64,000 nucleotides of DNA, taken from positions 62,001 to 126,000 of the forward strand of contig NZ_VISR01000006.1 of NCBI RefSeq assembly GCF_007827595.1, written 5' to 3'. This document shows, one piece after another, positions 18,931 to 27,478 of this stretch. Position 1 is the first letter of the stretch. Every line of letters starts with the position of its first letter. Under the pieces are notes generated by a model. The model was not told where the DNA came from. It made no database searches and was given only the letters and a program-made list of their open reading frames with translations. A program made the translations under genes and the position numbers. The DNA comes from Streptomyces sp. BK340. Lineage in GTDB: Bacteria > Actinomycetota > Actinomycetes > Streptomycetales > Streptomycetaceae.

Positions 18931-19392
18931 TCATGTCCGCTTGAGGGCTCGCACCGGCTCTCCGGGCTTCCAGACCTGGGTGACCAGGTACTTCTCGTCC
19001 TCGACGTAGGTCCGTACGACCTCCGTCAGCTCGGTGCGGAAGAGGTGGAACGGCTGCGGCGGTTCCACCTCTTCGACGTATGCCGCCCTGGCCGCGCCGT
19101 CCTCGACCTCGAACGCCCGGCCACCGATCCGCACGTCCCCGCTGCCCATGTCGGCGCCCGGGTTCGCCTGGAGCGCGAAGCGCGGGTCGCGCAGCAGGTC
19201 GAGGGCCTTCAGGGAGCGCGGCATCATGCCGAGCCACAGCTCACCGCCCAGGAACCGGACCTCCAGGCCGGACGTGCGCGGGGACCCGTCCCTGCGCAGC
19301 GTCGCGAGGACGTGGTGCCGGTGACCGCCGAAGCGCTCCTCGGCGAGCGCTGCCAGATCGGGTGCTGCGGTGCTGAAGGCTGCCCAGTTCAT
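18931..19392 (-). CDS. Pyridoxamine 5'-phosphate oxidase family protein
   Basis: The product is 153 residues from ATG 19392 (MNWAAFSTAAPDL); an upstream start at 19452 adds a stretch unlike the family. The split beta-barrel pattern of PNPOx-like flavin proteins is visible: HHVLATLRRDGSPRTSGLEVRFLGGELWLGM, then KALDLLRDPRFALQANPG. Members bind FMN, F420 or heme; which one cannot be told. It lies tail to tail with guaA, 15 bp between stop codons. Physiological substrate is unknown. Confidence 0.8.
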   Translation of the reverse strand: MNWAAFSTAAPDLAALAEERFGGHRHHVLATLRRDGSPRTSGLEVRFLGGELWLGMMPRSLKALDLLRDPRFALQANPGADMGSGDVRIGGRAFEVEDGAARAAYVEEVEPPQPFHLFRTELTEVVRTYVEDEKYLVTQVWKPGEPVRALKRT

Positions 19393-19532
19393 ACGTGCCA
19401 GTCTCACCGGCAAACCGGACATCCTCTGTCGTGTATTCGCTGCGTACGTCATCTTTACAAAACAGCTCTGCCCTTTTGCGCTGACCGGCGGTAACTTCCG
19501 GCCCGTACAGCACTCCCCACGCTGGAGGATCT

Positions 19533-20327
19533 ATGCACGGGCCGACTCCGCCCCTGCCGCTGCCCACCGACCAGCTGCAGTTCGCCATGCCGCCGATGCA
19601 CGACTCGGTCGAGGACGAACGCCGGCACCGCAAGGAGCGGCTCGCGGGCGCCCTGCGGATCTTCGGGCGCGCCGGATTCGAGGACGGGGTGTCCGGCCAC
19701 ATAACCGCGCGGGACCCCGAGTTCAGCGACTGCTTCTGGGTCAACCCGTTCGGGATGCCGTTCAAGCACGTCACCGTCAGCGACCTCGTCCTCGCCAACC
19801 AGGACGGACAGGTCGTCGAGGGCCGCTACCACGTCAACCAGGCCGCGTTCACCGTGCACGCCCAGGTCCACGCCGCCCGCCCCGACGTCGTCGCCGTCGC
19901 CCACTGCCACTCCGTGCACGGCCGGGCCGTCGCCGCGCTCGGCGACCTGATCGACCCGATCACCCAGGAGAGCTGCGCCTTCTACGAGGACGTGGCGCTC
20001 TACGACGCCTACACCGGCGTCACCGTCGACGCCGACGAGGGCCGCCGTATCGCGACGGCCCTCGGCTCCCGCAAGGCGCTCGTGCTGCGCAACCACGGGC
20101 TGCTGACCGTCGGGGACTCGGTGGACGCGGCGGCCTGGTGGTTCATGTCGCTGGAGCGGTCCTGCCAGGTCCAGCTGATGGCGAAGGCGGCCGGCCGGCC
20201 CGTCCTGATCGACCACAAGCAGGCCGTGGCCACCCGCGAACAGCTCGGCGGCGACCTGGTGGGCTGGATCAACTACCAGCCGCTGTGGCAGGACATCAGC
20301 CGCAGCGAACCGGATCTGCTCAGCTAG
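19533..20327 (+). CDS. Class II aldolase/adducin family protein
   Basis: The product is 264 residues from ATG 19533 with GGAGG five bases upstream. The family's zinc-binding residues are visible: HCHSVHGR (about residues 128-135) and the later LRNHGLLTVG histidine. GHITARDPE is the phosphate-loop region. Relatives include fuculose-phosphate aldolase and decarboxylases, but this branch is usually annotated only as class II aldolase/adducin-like. The substrate is unknown. It overlaps the convergent DUF4429 gene by 4 bp. Confidence 0.87.
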   Translation: MHGPTPPLPLPTDQLQFAMPPMHDSVEDERRHRKERLAGALRIFGRAGFEDGVSGHITARDPEFSDCFWVNPFGMPFKHVTVSDLVLANQDGQVVEGRYHVNQAAFTVHAQVHAARPDVVAVAHCHSVHGRAVAALGDLIDPITQESCAFYEDVALYDAYTGVTVDADEGRRIATALGSRKALVLRNHGLLTVGDSVDAAAWWFMSLERSCQVQLMAKAAGRPVLIDHKQAVATREQLGGDLVGWINYQPLWQDISRSEPDLLS

Positions 20328-21208
20328 AAGCCCCGCAGGACGGTGGCCTTCGTCCGCGCGAACTCCTCGTCCGTGAGCACCCCGTCACGGTGCAGCTCGC
20401 CCAGCTCCCGCAGCCGGCGCAGCAGCACGTCGTGGTGGTCGGCCCGCGCCGGACCGGTGGCCGGCGGCCGGTCCCGCTGCGTGAACGCGTCGCCGGTGCG
20501 GGTGGCGGGATGCGGCAGCCGGGCGGTGACGGCCGCGGCGACCAGCGCGGTCAGCAGGTCGCGCCGGACGCTGCCCCACAGGTCGAGGGTGTAGGGATCC
20601 CGCTCCGGCGGCAGCTTGGAGAACGCCGTCTCCCGGGTCACGAACCTGAGGAAGCCGTCCTCGTAGCCGGAGTTGGGCAGCCACTCGACCTGGACCAGGT
20701 CGCCGAGGCCGATGATCCGCGGGCCGGTCGCGCGCTTGACCCGGTCGGAGGTGTCGGCCCAGTCGACGCGCACCTGCGCGCCGTCGAAGGAGACCGTGCC
20801 GTCGGAGGAGCGCACCGAGACCGGAACCGGCGGACCCGGCAGGAGATAGGCCGCCGTGGGCGCCTTGGGGACCTGGTCGAGCAGCAGCGCGTGCCGGATC
20901 TCCTCGGCGACGAACTCGGCGACCCCGCCGCGGTCCGCGTCCACGGTCAGCCGGTAGGGGTCGGCCGCCTCCGGCAGCCGCCCGCCGGTGGCCTGCAGCA
21001 GCGGGTCGGCGCCCTCGCGCAGCCGCATCCGCAGCCGGCCGCGCCCCCGCTGGGGTTCGTAGCCGACGCCGGACACCGCTTCCAGCGGCACGGCGATCTC
21101 CCCGTACGTCTGCCGGAACAGCGGTACGGAACGGTGGAGTCCGGGGGTGATCCTGATCGTGCTGCCGTCGAACGCCCAGGTGCCGTCCCGCTGGATGATC
21201 TCGGCCAT
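20324..21208 (-). CDS. DUF4429 protein with C-terminal SHOCT domain
   Basis: The product is 294 residues from ATG 21208. It holds two similar ~110-residue units. The first opens with GTWAFDGSTIRI and the second with GTVSFDGAQVRVDW, as in DUF4429 proteins, whose units resemble PH-like folds. The last ~30 residues (LRRLRELGELHRDGVLTDEEF) match the short SHOCT domain, common at protein termini in bacteria. No signal peptide or membrane span is seen, so it is probably cytoplasmic. Function is unknown. Confidence 0.8.
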   Translation of the reverse strand: MAEIIQRDGTWAFDGSTIRITPGLHRSVPLFRQTYGEIAVPLEAVSGVGYEPQRGRGRLRMRLREGADPLLQATGGRLPEAADPYRLTVDADRGGVAEFVAEEIRHALLLDQVPKAPTAAYLLPGPPVPVSVRSSDGTVSFDGAQVRVDWADTSDRVKRATGPRIIGLGDLVQVEWLPNSGYEDGFLRFVTRETAFSKLPPERDPYTLDLWGSVRRDLLTALVAAAVTARLPHPATRTGDAFTQRDRPPATGPARADHHDVLLRRLRELGELHRDGVLTDEEFARTKATVLRGF

Positions 21209-21398
21209 GGGGAGATTCTCGCAGCCGGGTCAACTCGGTGGCCCGAACTTCACTCTTCTGGACCTGGAGAGCGGGGCCGGAACGCCCTTGCGTAGGGCAC
21301 AATTCGCTCTCGACACAGGGGAGTTGCACGGCGGTGGGGCGGCCCGCAAAGGGGGCCGTCGGCCGTGTCCCGGGGCGAGGGGAAGGCGGGCGTCGGGC

Positions 21399-22685
21399 GT
21401 GGCGGTGCAGGAGGCGAGACAGGGCGCGGCAACGGGTGCCGAAGGGGCGCACGGAGGCGGCTGCGCCTGCGGGGACTGTCCGCACGGGGCCCGCGAGGGA
21501 CATCGGCGGGCCGTCGCCGCGTTCCTGCGCGCCCGCGACGGGTTCGCGGCCGGGCAGGGCCTGCCGGCGGGCGTGGCGCACTCGGCGTCCGCCTCCCGCC
21601 AGTGGGTGTCCGCGGAGCTGACCGAGCAGGCGGAGGCCGTCGCCGAACGGGGCCGGGCGGAGGGCGAGGCCTGGCTCGCCCGGCTGTGGCTGCGCACGGC
21701 GTGCGCGGTGTGGGGCGCTGTCGTCGCCCTGCTGCTCGCCGAGTCGCTCACCGCGGTCGGCGCGGGCTGGACCGGCACCCGTACGGCCGCACTGCTCGCC
21801 GCGCTCGTCGTCGCGGCCGCCCTGACCGCCGCCTCCTGGTTCCACCGGGCACGCGGTGGCGTCCTGGCCCCCGTCATCGGCGAGGACAACCGGATGTCCA
21901 CCTCCCGTACGGTGGCCGCCTGCTGGGTGCTGTTCGTCGTCTACGCGGTGCTGCTGCTGGCGGGCCGTCTGGCCGCCGCCTCCGACCACGCCGCACGCGA
22001 CGCGCTGCTCTCCGGCCTCGACCTCGCGCGCGGGGCGGGCGTGGCGACCGTCCTCGCCGTCGTGTGCGGCATCGCCGTGCTGGTCCGCCGGGTCGTCGGC
22101 CTGCGCATCATCGGTCTGCGGCTGCAGAAGGTGCCGGCCCACCGGCCGCGCGCCGCCGACCTGCTGACCGACGACTCCGGCCGGGGCGCCTTCGCGGACA
22201 TCCAGTACGTCGTCGTCAGCGCCGTCGCCCTGGCCTTCGCCGCGGTACGGCTGGCCCGCCGCCCCGACCAACTGCCCGACCTGCCCTGGGGCCTCGCCGT
22301 GGTCGTGCTGATCTCGGCCGCGACCTATCTGGCCGGCAAGTACGCCGAGGGCGGCCGTCCGGTGATCCTTTCCGTGGTCCGCGCCCGTGAGCCCGGAGAC
22401 CTGGACGGACCGATCCGCACCGGCGACGACGTCGAGATCCGCGGCACCGGCTTCGTCCCACCCGGCGCCCACGGCGCCGACCGCCTCTCCCGCATGGTCG
22501 TGCGCATCGGCGCGGTGGACGTCCGCGTCCCCCTGGTCCCGGTCCCCGGCGGCTTCCGCAATCCCACGGACACCGTGCTGACCGTCCCGGTCCCGGCCGA
22601 GGTGGAGCCCGGCTCGGTGGAGGTACAGGTGGTCACGGCGGCCGGGGTGGCGACCAACCGGTGCACAGTCCACGTGACGGAGTGA
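21399..22685 (+). CDS. Multi-pass membrane protein with C-terminal IPT/TIG-like domain
   Basis: About 428 residues if the GTG at 21399 is used; the frame is open much further upstream and GTG 21405 is also possible, so the start is uncertain. After a Cys-rich head (GCACGDCPHG) there are about six membrane spans between residues ~100 and ~330 (for example CWVLFVVYAVLLLAGRLAAA). The last ~100 residues are exported or cytoplasmic beta-rich sequence (DVEIRGTGFVPPG, then VEVQVVTAAGVATN), which resembles an IPT/TIG immunoglobulin-like fold. The four closely spaced cysteine and histidine residues could bind metal. I do not recognise a function. It diverges from the DUF4429 gene. Confidence 0.65.
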   Translation: MAVQEARQGAATGAEGAHGGGCACGDCPHGAREGHRRAVAAFLRARDGFAAGQGLPAGVAHSASASRQWVSAELTEQAEAVAERGRAEGEAWLARLWLRTACAVWGAVVALLLAESLTAVGAGWTGTRTAALLAALVVAAALTAASWFHRARGGVLAPVIGEDNRMSTSRTVAACWVLFVVYAVLLLAGRLAAASDHAARDALLSGLDLARGAGVATVLAVVCGIAVLVRRVVGLRIIGLRLQKVPAHRPRAADLLTDDSGRGAFADIQYVVVSAVALAFAAVRLARRPDQLPDLPWGLAVVVLISAATYLAGKYAEGGRPVILSVVRAREPGDLDGPIRTGDDVEIRGTGFVPPGAHGADRLSRMVVRIGAVDVRVPLVPVPGGFRNPTDTVLTVPVPAEVEPGSVEVQVVTAAGVATNRCTVHVTE

Positions 22686-22821
22686 GAACGCGCGGCGTCC
22701 TTCCCGAGGACGGGGACCCGAAATCCGGAAAACGTCCGGAGAGGATTGAACCGTTCCCGTTTGTCATGCGTATCGTCGAGTGAGGGGTCGGCGCACGGCG
22801 GGTGAGAGGCGGCTAAGGGGC

Positions 22822-23352
22822 ATGACTCACGGCATGCGGACGGACACGCAGATGTCCCATCTGAACCGCGGCGACTGGCGGGACACGGCAACCCGCTACG
22901 CCCTCCTTCCGCTCCGGATCTTCCTCGGGGTCACCTTCATCTACGCCGGCCTGGACAAGCTCACCGACAGCGCGTTCATGAAGTCCGGCGGTGCCGGCTC
23001 GGTCGGCGACATCATGCGAGCCGCCCGCGACTCCGCGGCCGTCCCCGCCCTGGTCGACATGGCCCTGAAGAGCCCGGTCGGGTTCGGCTACGCCATCGCC
23101 CTGGGCGAGCTGGCCGTCGGCATCGGCACCCTGATCGGCCTGCTGGCCCGGCTGGCCGCCCTCGGCGGCGCGCTGATCTCGCTCAGCCTGTGGCTGACCG
23201 TCAGCTGGGCCACGACCCCCTACTACTACGGCAACGACCTCGCCTACCTGATGGCCTGGCTGCCCCTCGTCCTCGCCGGAGCGCCCTACCTCTCCCTGGA
23301 CGCGGCCTGGCGCGCCCGCCGACGGCAACGGGCGGGCGGCGGCTACCGCTAG
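22822..23352 (+). CDS. DoxX-family membrane protein
   Basis: The product is 176 residues from ATG 22822; in-frame ATGs at 22834 and 22852 are alternatives. The DoxX pattern is clear: RIFLGVTFIYAGLDKLTD in the first helix, four spans in all, with the conserved GELAVGIGTLIGLLARLAALGG segment. Family members are linked to quinone or redox functions, but this one cannot be assigned. The stop codon TAG lies within a CTAG that begins a sequence resembling the end of the nearby MITE, so the C-terminus may have been set by that insertion. Confidence 0.85.
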   Translation: MTHGMRTDTQMSHLNRGDWRDTATRYALLPLRIFLGVTFIYAGLDKLTDSAFMKSGGAGSVGDIMRAARDSAAVPALVDMALKSPVGFGYAIALGELAVGIGTLIGLLARLAALGGALISLSLWLTVSWATTPYYYGNDLAYLMAWLPLVLAGAPYLSLDAAWRARRRQRAGGGYR

Positions 23353-23380
23353 GGTGTGCCGTCACATTCCCGTCCGCCCC
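23349..23380. repeat. Degenerate copy of the MITE end
   Basis: This 32-bp stretch matches the left end of the adjacent MITE (23393-23424) at about 25 of 32 positions, including the CTAG and ATTCCCGTC blocks. It may be the relic of an older insertion at the same place. Confidence 0.45.
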
Positions 23381-23396
23381 GCGGCGGGACCCCTAG

Positions 23397-23567
23397 GCCC
23401 TGTCGTCAAATTCCCGTCTGCCCCACGACGCCTGGCACGCACTCTCGCCGCACCGGGCGAAAGCCCAAGTACGTCCCGTACGAGGACTTCCGCCCGGCAC
23501 GCCGAGAGCACGCACCAGACGCCGCGAGGCCGCCCTTCGGGCGACGACGGGAATTTGACGACAGGAC
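23397..23567. mobile_element. 171-bp foldback MITE with CTAG target duplication
   Basis: Terminal inverted repeats of 22 bp (GCCCTGTCGTCAAATTCCCGTC at the left) differ at one position. They are flanked by direct repeats CTAG at 23393-23396 and 23568-23571. The interior is itself an imperfect palindrome: the segments around CTCTCGCCGCACCGGGCGAAAG and its counterpart CTTCCGCCCGGCACGCCGAGAG are mostly complementary. No transposase is encoded. The CTAG duplication is typical of some IS5-family elements, so such an insertion sequence elsewhere in the genome probably mobilises it. It lies exactly between two convergent genes. Confidence 0.8.
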
Positions 23568-23786
23568 CTAGGCCCCCCGGCCGTTCTCGGCGCCGCGCCT
23601 TCTGCGGATGCCCCGGGTCACCGCCGCCGTGACACCGGCGAGGACGAGGCCGCCCGCCACCAGCGGGACGGCCATGAAGGGGGGCGTGTTCCACAGGTCC
23701 GCCGCGTCACCGGCGTAGACGGCGCCGGCGGCGGTGAGGGAGAGACCGGCGACCAGCTTCCCGGGCTGGAACTCATGACGCAGCAC
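23568..23786 (-). CDS. Small two-span membrane protein
   Basis: The product is 72 residues from ATG 23786. Two hydrophobic helices (LVAGLSLTAAGAVYAG and AVPLVAGGLVLAGVTAAVT) are followed by a basic tail. Its start overlaps the end of the upstream PspC gene by 14 bp, so translational coupling is likely and the two probably act together. The stop codon is the TAG of the CTAG at the MITE border. I do not know a function; small partners of this kind are common in envelope-stress loci. Confidence 0.75.
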   Translation of the reverse strand: MLRHEFQPGKLVAGLSLTAAGAVYAGDAADLWNTPPFMAVPLVAGGLVLAGVTAAVTRGIRRRRGAENGRGA

Positions 23787-25239
23787 GGCTGACCTCCACC
23801 TCTCCGACGCCCACCCGCAGATCGAGCCGCAGTGTCCCGGTGTCCTTGCCGTCCTTGCCGTCCTTGCCGTCCTTGACCGGCGACAGCGTCACGGTCCTGT
23901 GCCTACCGGGCTGCACGTCCACGTCCTTCCCGTTCTCGCCGGGCAACCGGATGTCGCCCACCCCCACGTCGACACTCATCCGCACGCTCGCGCCCGCCGG
24001 CACGATCACCTTCAGCTGCCCCGCTCCCACCTCGGCGTCCGTGGCCACCGTCTGCCCCTTCGCCGGGTGCACCCGGGTCAGGTCCAGCGTGCCGACACCG
24101 GTGCCGAGGCTGTACGAGGACCGCACGTCCGCCGTCGCGGCCGGCTTCCAGGACGTCTGCCGCCAGTGGGTCGTGATGTCCTTGGGCAGAGCCGTGGCCC
24201 CGGCGAGCAGCGCCGCCGTGACGATCGCCAGGAACACCGAACCGGCCCCGGTCCGCCCCAGGAAGGCGCTGAGCGTGATGCCCAGACCGAAGACGACGAG
24301 CGCGCAGGCGAGGCCGGCCTGCAGGCTGGTGCCCAGCGGGTGCGTGTCCCAGGTCAGCCCGGTGCCCACGCCGCCGGCCAACAGGGCGAGCAGGAATATC
24401 CAGCCGCCGATCCAGCGCGGGCCGCGTGGTCTCGGGGGCGCGGTGCGCTGCGGGTGTGCCGAGCCGTTGTGTGGCCAGGGGGTGGCGATGCCGACGTCCA
24501 CGGACGAGTTCGGGTCACGGGCGTCCCCGGGGCCCCAGAGATAGCCGGTGCCGCCGACATGGCTGCCGTCCTTGACGATCGGGTCCCGCCACCAGGACGG
24601 GTAGGTGGTGACGACCGGCGGCGCCTGTGCCTCCGGCGGGGCGTCGGCGGCAGCCTGCGCGGCGAGCGGATCGGGATCGGCGGCACCGCGCCGACGCGAC
24701 CAGTAACCGGCGCCGGCCAGCAGCAGGGAGAGCACCACGGCGAAGGTCAGCACCCCGCCGTTCTTCAGCATGGTCAGGAAGATCCCGCAGCCGACCAGGG
24801 CGAAGAGCACGGCGGCCAGCGCCTGGCCGTCGACCCGGCCCGTCAGCAGCCTGCGGACCTCGTTCTCCTCTTCCTCCTCGTACGGCACCAGCAGCCAGGC
24901 GAAGCCGTAGAAGATGAGACCGATGCCGCCGGTCGCGGACAGCACGGCCAGGGTGATCCGGAAGATCACCGGGTCCATGTCCGTCTGCCGCCCGAGCCCG
25001 GCGCACACCCCGGCGATCATCTTGTGCCGGCGGTCGCGCCGGAACCGGAGGATGCCGCTGGCGGTCTCCGGCTCCCCGGCGGTGTCCTGGTCCCGCGTCG
25101 CTTCCGTCCCTTCCCTCTCTCCTGCCGTTCCCGTTCCTCCCGTCGCGGCGGGCGCGGCATCCGTCGGTCCGGTGCCCGGGGCCGGGCGCGGGCCGGGGCC
25201 GGGTCCCGGACCCGTCGCGGCGTGCTCGTGATCCGTCAT
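23773..25239 (-). CDS. PspC-domain membrane protein with LiaF-like C-terminal domain
   Basis: The product is 488 residues from ATG 25239. After a Pro/Gly/Thr-rich head comes a PspC domain (MIAGVCAGLGRQTDMDPVIFRI, split here as two motifs around GLG and DPVIFR) with an amphipathic helix and a span (GLIFYGFAWLLVPY). Further spans follow. The C-terminal ~130 residues look like the beta-helical DUF2154/LiaF type (VGVGDIRLPG, VGVGEVEVS). An in-frame 9-bp tandem repeat at about 23845-23877 encodes KDGKDGKDGKD. The divergent neighbour is a histidine kinase that also has a PspC domain, so this protein probably modulates that sensor, as LiaF does for LiaS. Confidence 0.87.
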   Translation of the reverse strand: MTDHEHAATGPGPGPGPRPAPGTGPTDAAPAATGGTGTAGEREGTEATRDQDTAGEPETASGILRFRRDRRHKMIAGVCAGLGRQTDMDPVIFRITLAVLSATGGIGLIFYGFAWLLVPYEEEEENEVRRLLTGRVDGQALAAVLFALVGCGIFLTMLKNGGVLTFAVVLSLLLAGAGYWSRRRGAADPDPLAAQAAADAPPEAQAPPVVTTYPSWWRDPIVKDGSHVGGTGYLWGPGDARDPNSSVDVGIATPWPHNGSAHPQRTAPPRPRGPRWIGGWIFLLALLAGGVGTGLTWDTHPLGTSLQAGLACALVVFGLGITLSAFLGRTGAGSVFLAIVTAALLAGATALPKDITTHWRQTSWKPAATADVRSSYSLGTGVGTLDLTRVHPAKGQTVATDAEVGAGQLKVIVPAGASVRMSVDVGVGDIRLPGENGKDVDVQPGRHRTVTLSPVKDGKDGKDGKDTGTLRLDLRVGVGEVEVSRAAS

Positions 25240-25402
25240 GCGTCCATGGTGACGGCCCGGCCGCCGCGACGGCAGTCGGGATGACCCTGGGCGAACCCTG
25301 AGATCGGCCCCGAGGGACGGCGGGGAGGCGTTCGACGCCCGGCCGGCGTGCCGATTCGAACGCCCGGCTCGAAGATCAGGGGAGTCTAGGGGGCAGACCC
25401 TG

Positions 25403-26731
25403 ATGCTCCGCGCCCACGGCCATGTGACCATCGATGGCATGCCGGAAGCCGCAGCCCTGCCCCTCGACGACCCGCGGCCGCCGCGCAAGCTCTACCGCAG
25501 CAGCGACGGACGCTGGCTCGGCGGAGTGGCGCGGGGCCTCGCCGGGCACCTCGGGCTGCCCGTGATCTGGGTCCGGCTCGCCTTCGTCGGCCTGTTCATG
25601 GCGAACGGACTCGGCGCGCTGCTGTACGCCGCGTTCTGGTTCTTCGTGCCGCTCGGCGTCGGCGGCGTCGGCGACCAGAAGCCGCAGCCGCCGGCGGGCA
25701 CCGCGACCTCGCCGGAGGGCCGCCGCAGACTGCTGGCCCGCAAGCCGGACAAGGGCCAGATCGTCGCCCTGCTCCTCATGGTCATCGTGTCCATGGTCTT
25801 CGTCGGCAGTATCAACCTGACCAGCGCGGCCAAGGCGTATCTGCTGCCCTCCGTCCTGGTCGCGGCCGGTGTCGCCCTCGTCTGGCGCCAGGCGGACAAC
25901 GCCCGCAGGGCCCGCTGGGTCGAGGTCGGCAGCCGGCGCCGCACCCTCACCCTGCTGCGCGCGGGCGCCGGTGTCCTGCTGGTCACCGCAGGCGTCTCCG
26001 CCATCTTCGTCATGCAGGGCTCGGCCGCCCACCTCGGCGCGGTCCTCCAGGCCGCACTCGTCGTCCTCGTCGGCATCACGCTGCTCGCCGGCCCCTACCT
26101 GGTCCGCATGACCCAGGACCTGTCCGAGGAACGCCTGATGCGCATCCGCGCCCAGGAGCGCGCGGAGGTCGCGGCCCACGTCCACGACTCCGTGCTGCAC
26201 ACCCTCACCCTGATCCAGCGCAACGCCGACAACGCGGGCGAGGTCCGGCGCCTCGCCCGCGCCCAGGAGCGGGACCTGCGCACCTGGCTGTACAAGCCGG
26301 AGGGCACCGGCAAGGACGAGGCCGACGAGCCGGACACGGTCGCCGAGGCGGTGCGGCGCAGCGCGGCCGAGGTCGAGGACAAGCACGGCGTGCCCATCGA
26401 GGTGGTCGTGGTCGGCGACTGCCGGCTGGACGAGAGGACCGCCGCACAGATGCAGGCCGCGCGCGAAGCCATGGTCAACGCCGCCAAGTACGGTGGCGAC
26501 GGCGGTGCCGTGCAGGTCTATGCCGAAGTCGAGGGAAGGACGGTCTTCGTGTCCGTCCGTGACCGCGGCCCGGGCTTCGACCTCGACTCGATACCCGCCG
26601 ACCGCATGGGCGTTAGAGAATCGATCATCGGCCGTATGGAACGCAACGGCGGCACGGCCCGGCTGCGGGCGGTGCCGGGCGGCGGCACGGAGGTCGAGCT
26701 GGAGATGGAGAGGGCGGAGAAGACGTCATGA
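25403..26731 (+). CDS. Sensor histidine kinase with N-terminal PspC domain
   Basis: The product is 442 residues from ATG 25403 (AGGGGG nine bases upstream); GTG 25424 and ATG 25439 are alternatives. The PspC domain (KLYRSSDGRWLGGVARGLAG) and several spans form the membrane part. The phospho-acceptor histidine is in AAHVHDSVLHTL, the DesK/LiaS-like HisKA_3 type. The ATPase domain has EAMVNAAKYGG (N box), RDRGPGFD (G1) and GTEVELEM. It overlaps the response regulator start by 4 bp (ATGA), so the two form an operon. With the divergent PspC/LiaF-like gene this suggests an envelope-stress three-component system. Confidence 0.92.
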   Translation: MLRAHGHVTIDGMPEAAALPLDDPRPPRKLYRSSDGRWLGGVARGLAGHLGLPVIWVRLAFVGLFMANGLGALLYAAFWFFVPLGVGGVGDQKPQPPAGTATSPEGRRRLLARKPDKGQIVALLLMVIVSMVFVGSINLTSAAKAYLLPSVLVAAGVALVWRQADNARRARWVEVGSRRRTLTLLRAGAGVLLVTAGVSAIFVMQGSAAHLGAVLQAALVVLVGITLLAGPYLVRMTQDLSEERLMRIRAQERAEVAAHVHDSVLHTLTLIQRNADNAGEVRRLARAQERDLRTWLYKPEGTGKDEADEPDTVAEAVRRSAAEVEDKHGVPIEVVVVGDCRLDERTAAQMQAAREAMVNAAKYGGDGGAVQVYAEVEGRTVFVSVRDRGPGFDLDSIPADRMGVRESIIGRMERNGGTARLRAVPGGGTEVELEMERAEKTS

Positions 26732-27459
26732 GCGACGCGACCGAGGCGAACGGTACGGCGGGGGCGGCGGAGCCGGCCGGGTCCGGCCCCGCCGGGGAGC
26801 GGCATGTGCGCGTGGTGCTCGTCGACGACCACCGCATGTTCCGCACCGGGGTGCAGGCCGAGATCGGTCAGACCGCCGAGACCGGCGTGGAGGTGGTCGG
26901 CGAGGCCGCCGACGTCGACCAGGCGGTCACGGTCATCACCGCGACCCGGCCCGAGGTGGTCCTCCTCGACGTCCACCTGCCGGGCGGCGGCGGGGTCGAA
27001 GTGCTGCGCCGGTGCGCCGGGTTGATGGCGGACGCCGAGCAGCCGGTGCGCTTCCTCGCACTGTCCGTGTCGGACGCCGCCGAGGACGTCATCGGTGTGA
27101 TCCGCGGCGGTGCCCGCGGCTATGTCACCAAGACCATCACCGGCACCGACCTGGTCGACTCGATCTTCCGGGTCCAGGAGGGGGACGCCGTCTTCTCCCC
27201 GCGCCTGGCCGGGTTCGTCCTGGACGCCTTCGCCTCCACCGACGCCCCGCCGGTCGACGAGGACCTGGACCGCCTCACCCAGCGTGAGCGGGAGGTGCTG
27301 CGCCTGATCGCCCGGGGCTACGCCTACAAGGAGATCGCCAAGCAGCTGTTCATCTCGGTGAAGACGGTCGAGTCCCATGTCTCGGCGGTCCTGCGCAAGC
27401 TCCAGCTGTCCAACCGCCACGAGCTGACCCGCTGGGCCACGGCCCGCCGCCTGGTCTGA
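26728..27459 (+). CDS. LuxR/NarL-family response regulator
   Basis: The product is 243 residues. After a ~25-residue head the receiver domain shows VVLVDDHRMFR, the phospho-acceptor in LLDVHLPG, the conserved serine in ALSVSD and the lysine in YVTKTI. The C-terminal LuxR helix-turn-helix reads LTQREREVLRLIARGYAYKEIAKQL, then VESHVSAVLRKL. Start codon overlaps the kinase stop. It is the cognate regulator of that PspC-type kinase; its targets probably include the divergent PspC operon. Confidence 0.94.
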   Translation: MSDATEANGTAGAAEPAGSGPAGERHVRVVLVDDHRMFRTGVQAEIGQTAETGVEVVGEAADVDQAVTVITATRPEVVLLDVHLPGGGGVEVLRRCAGLMADAEQPVRFLALSVSDAAEDVIGVIRGGARGYVTKTITGTDLVDSIFRVQEGDAVFSPRLAGFVLDAFASTDAPPVDEDLDRLTQREREVLRLIARGYAYKEIAKQLFISVKTVESHVSAVLRKLQLSNRHELTRWATARRLV

Positions 27460-27478
27460 CCCTGCCGGGCAGCCGCCC

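Noticed and set aside
25340..25380. T-loop-like GTTCGAATC on the minus strand suggesting a tRNA
   Set aside because: Flanking bases do not form a 5-bp T stem and no anticodon or acceptor arm is found.
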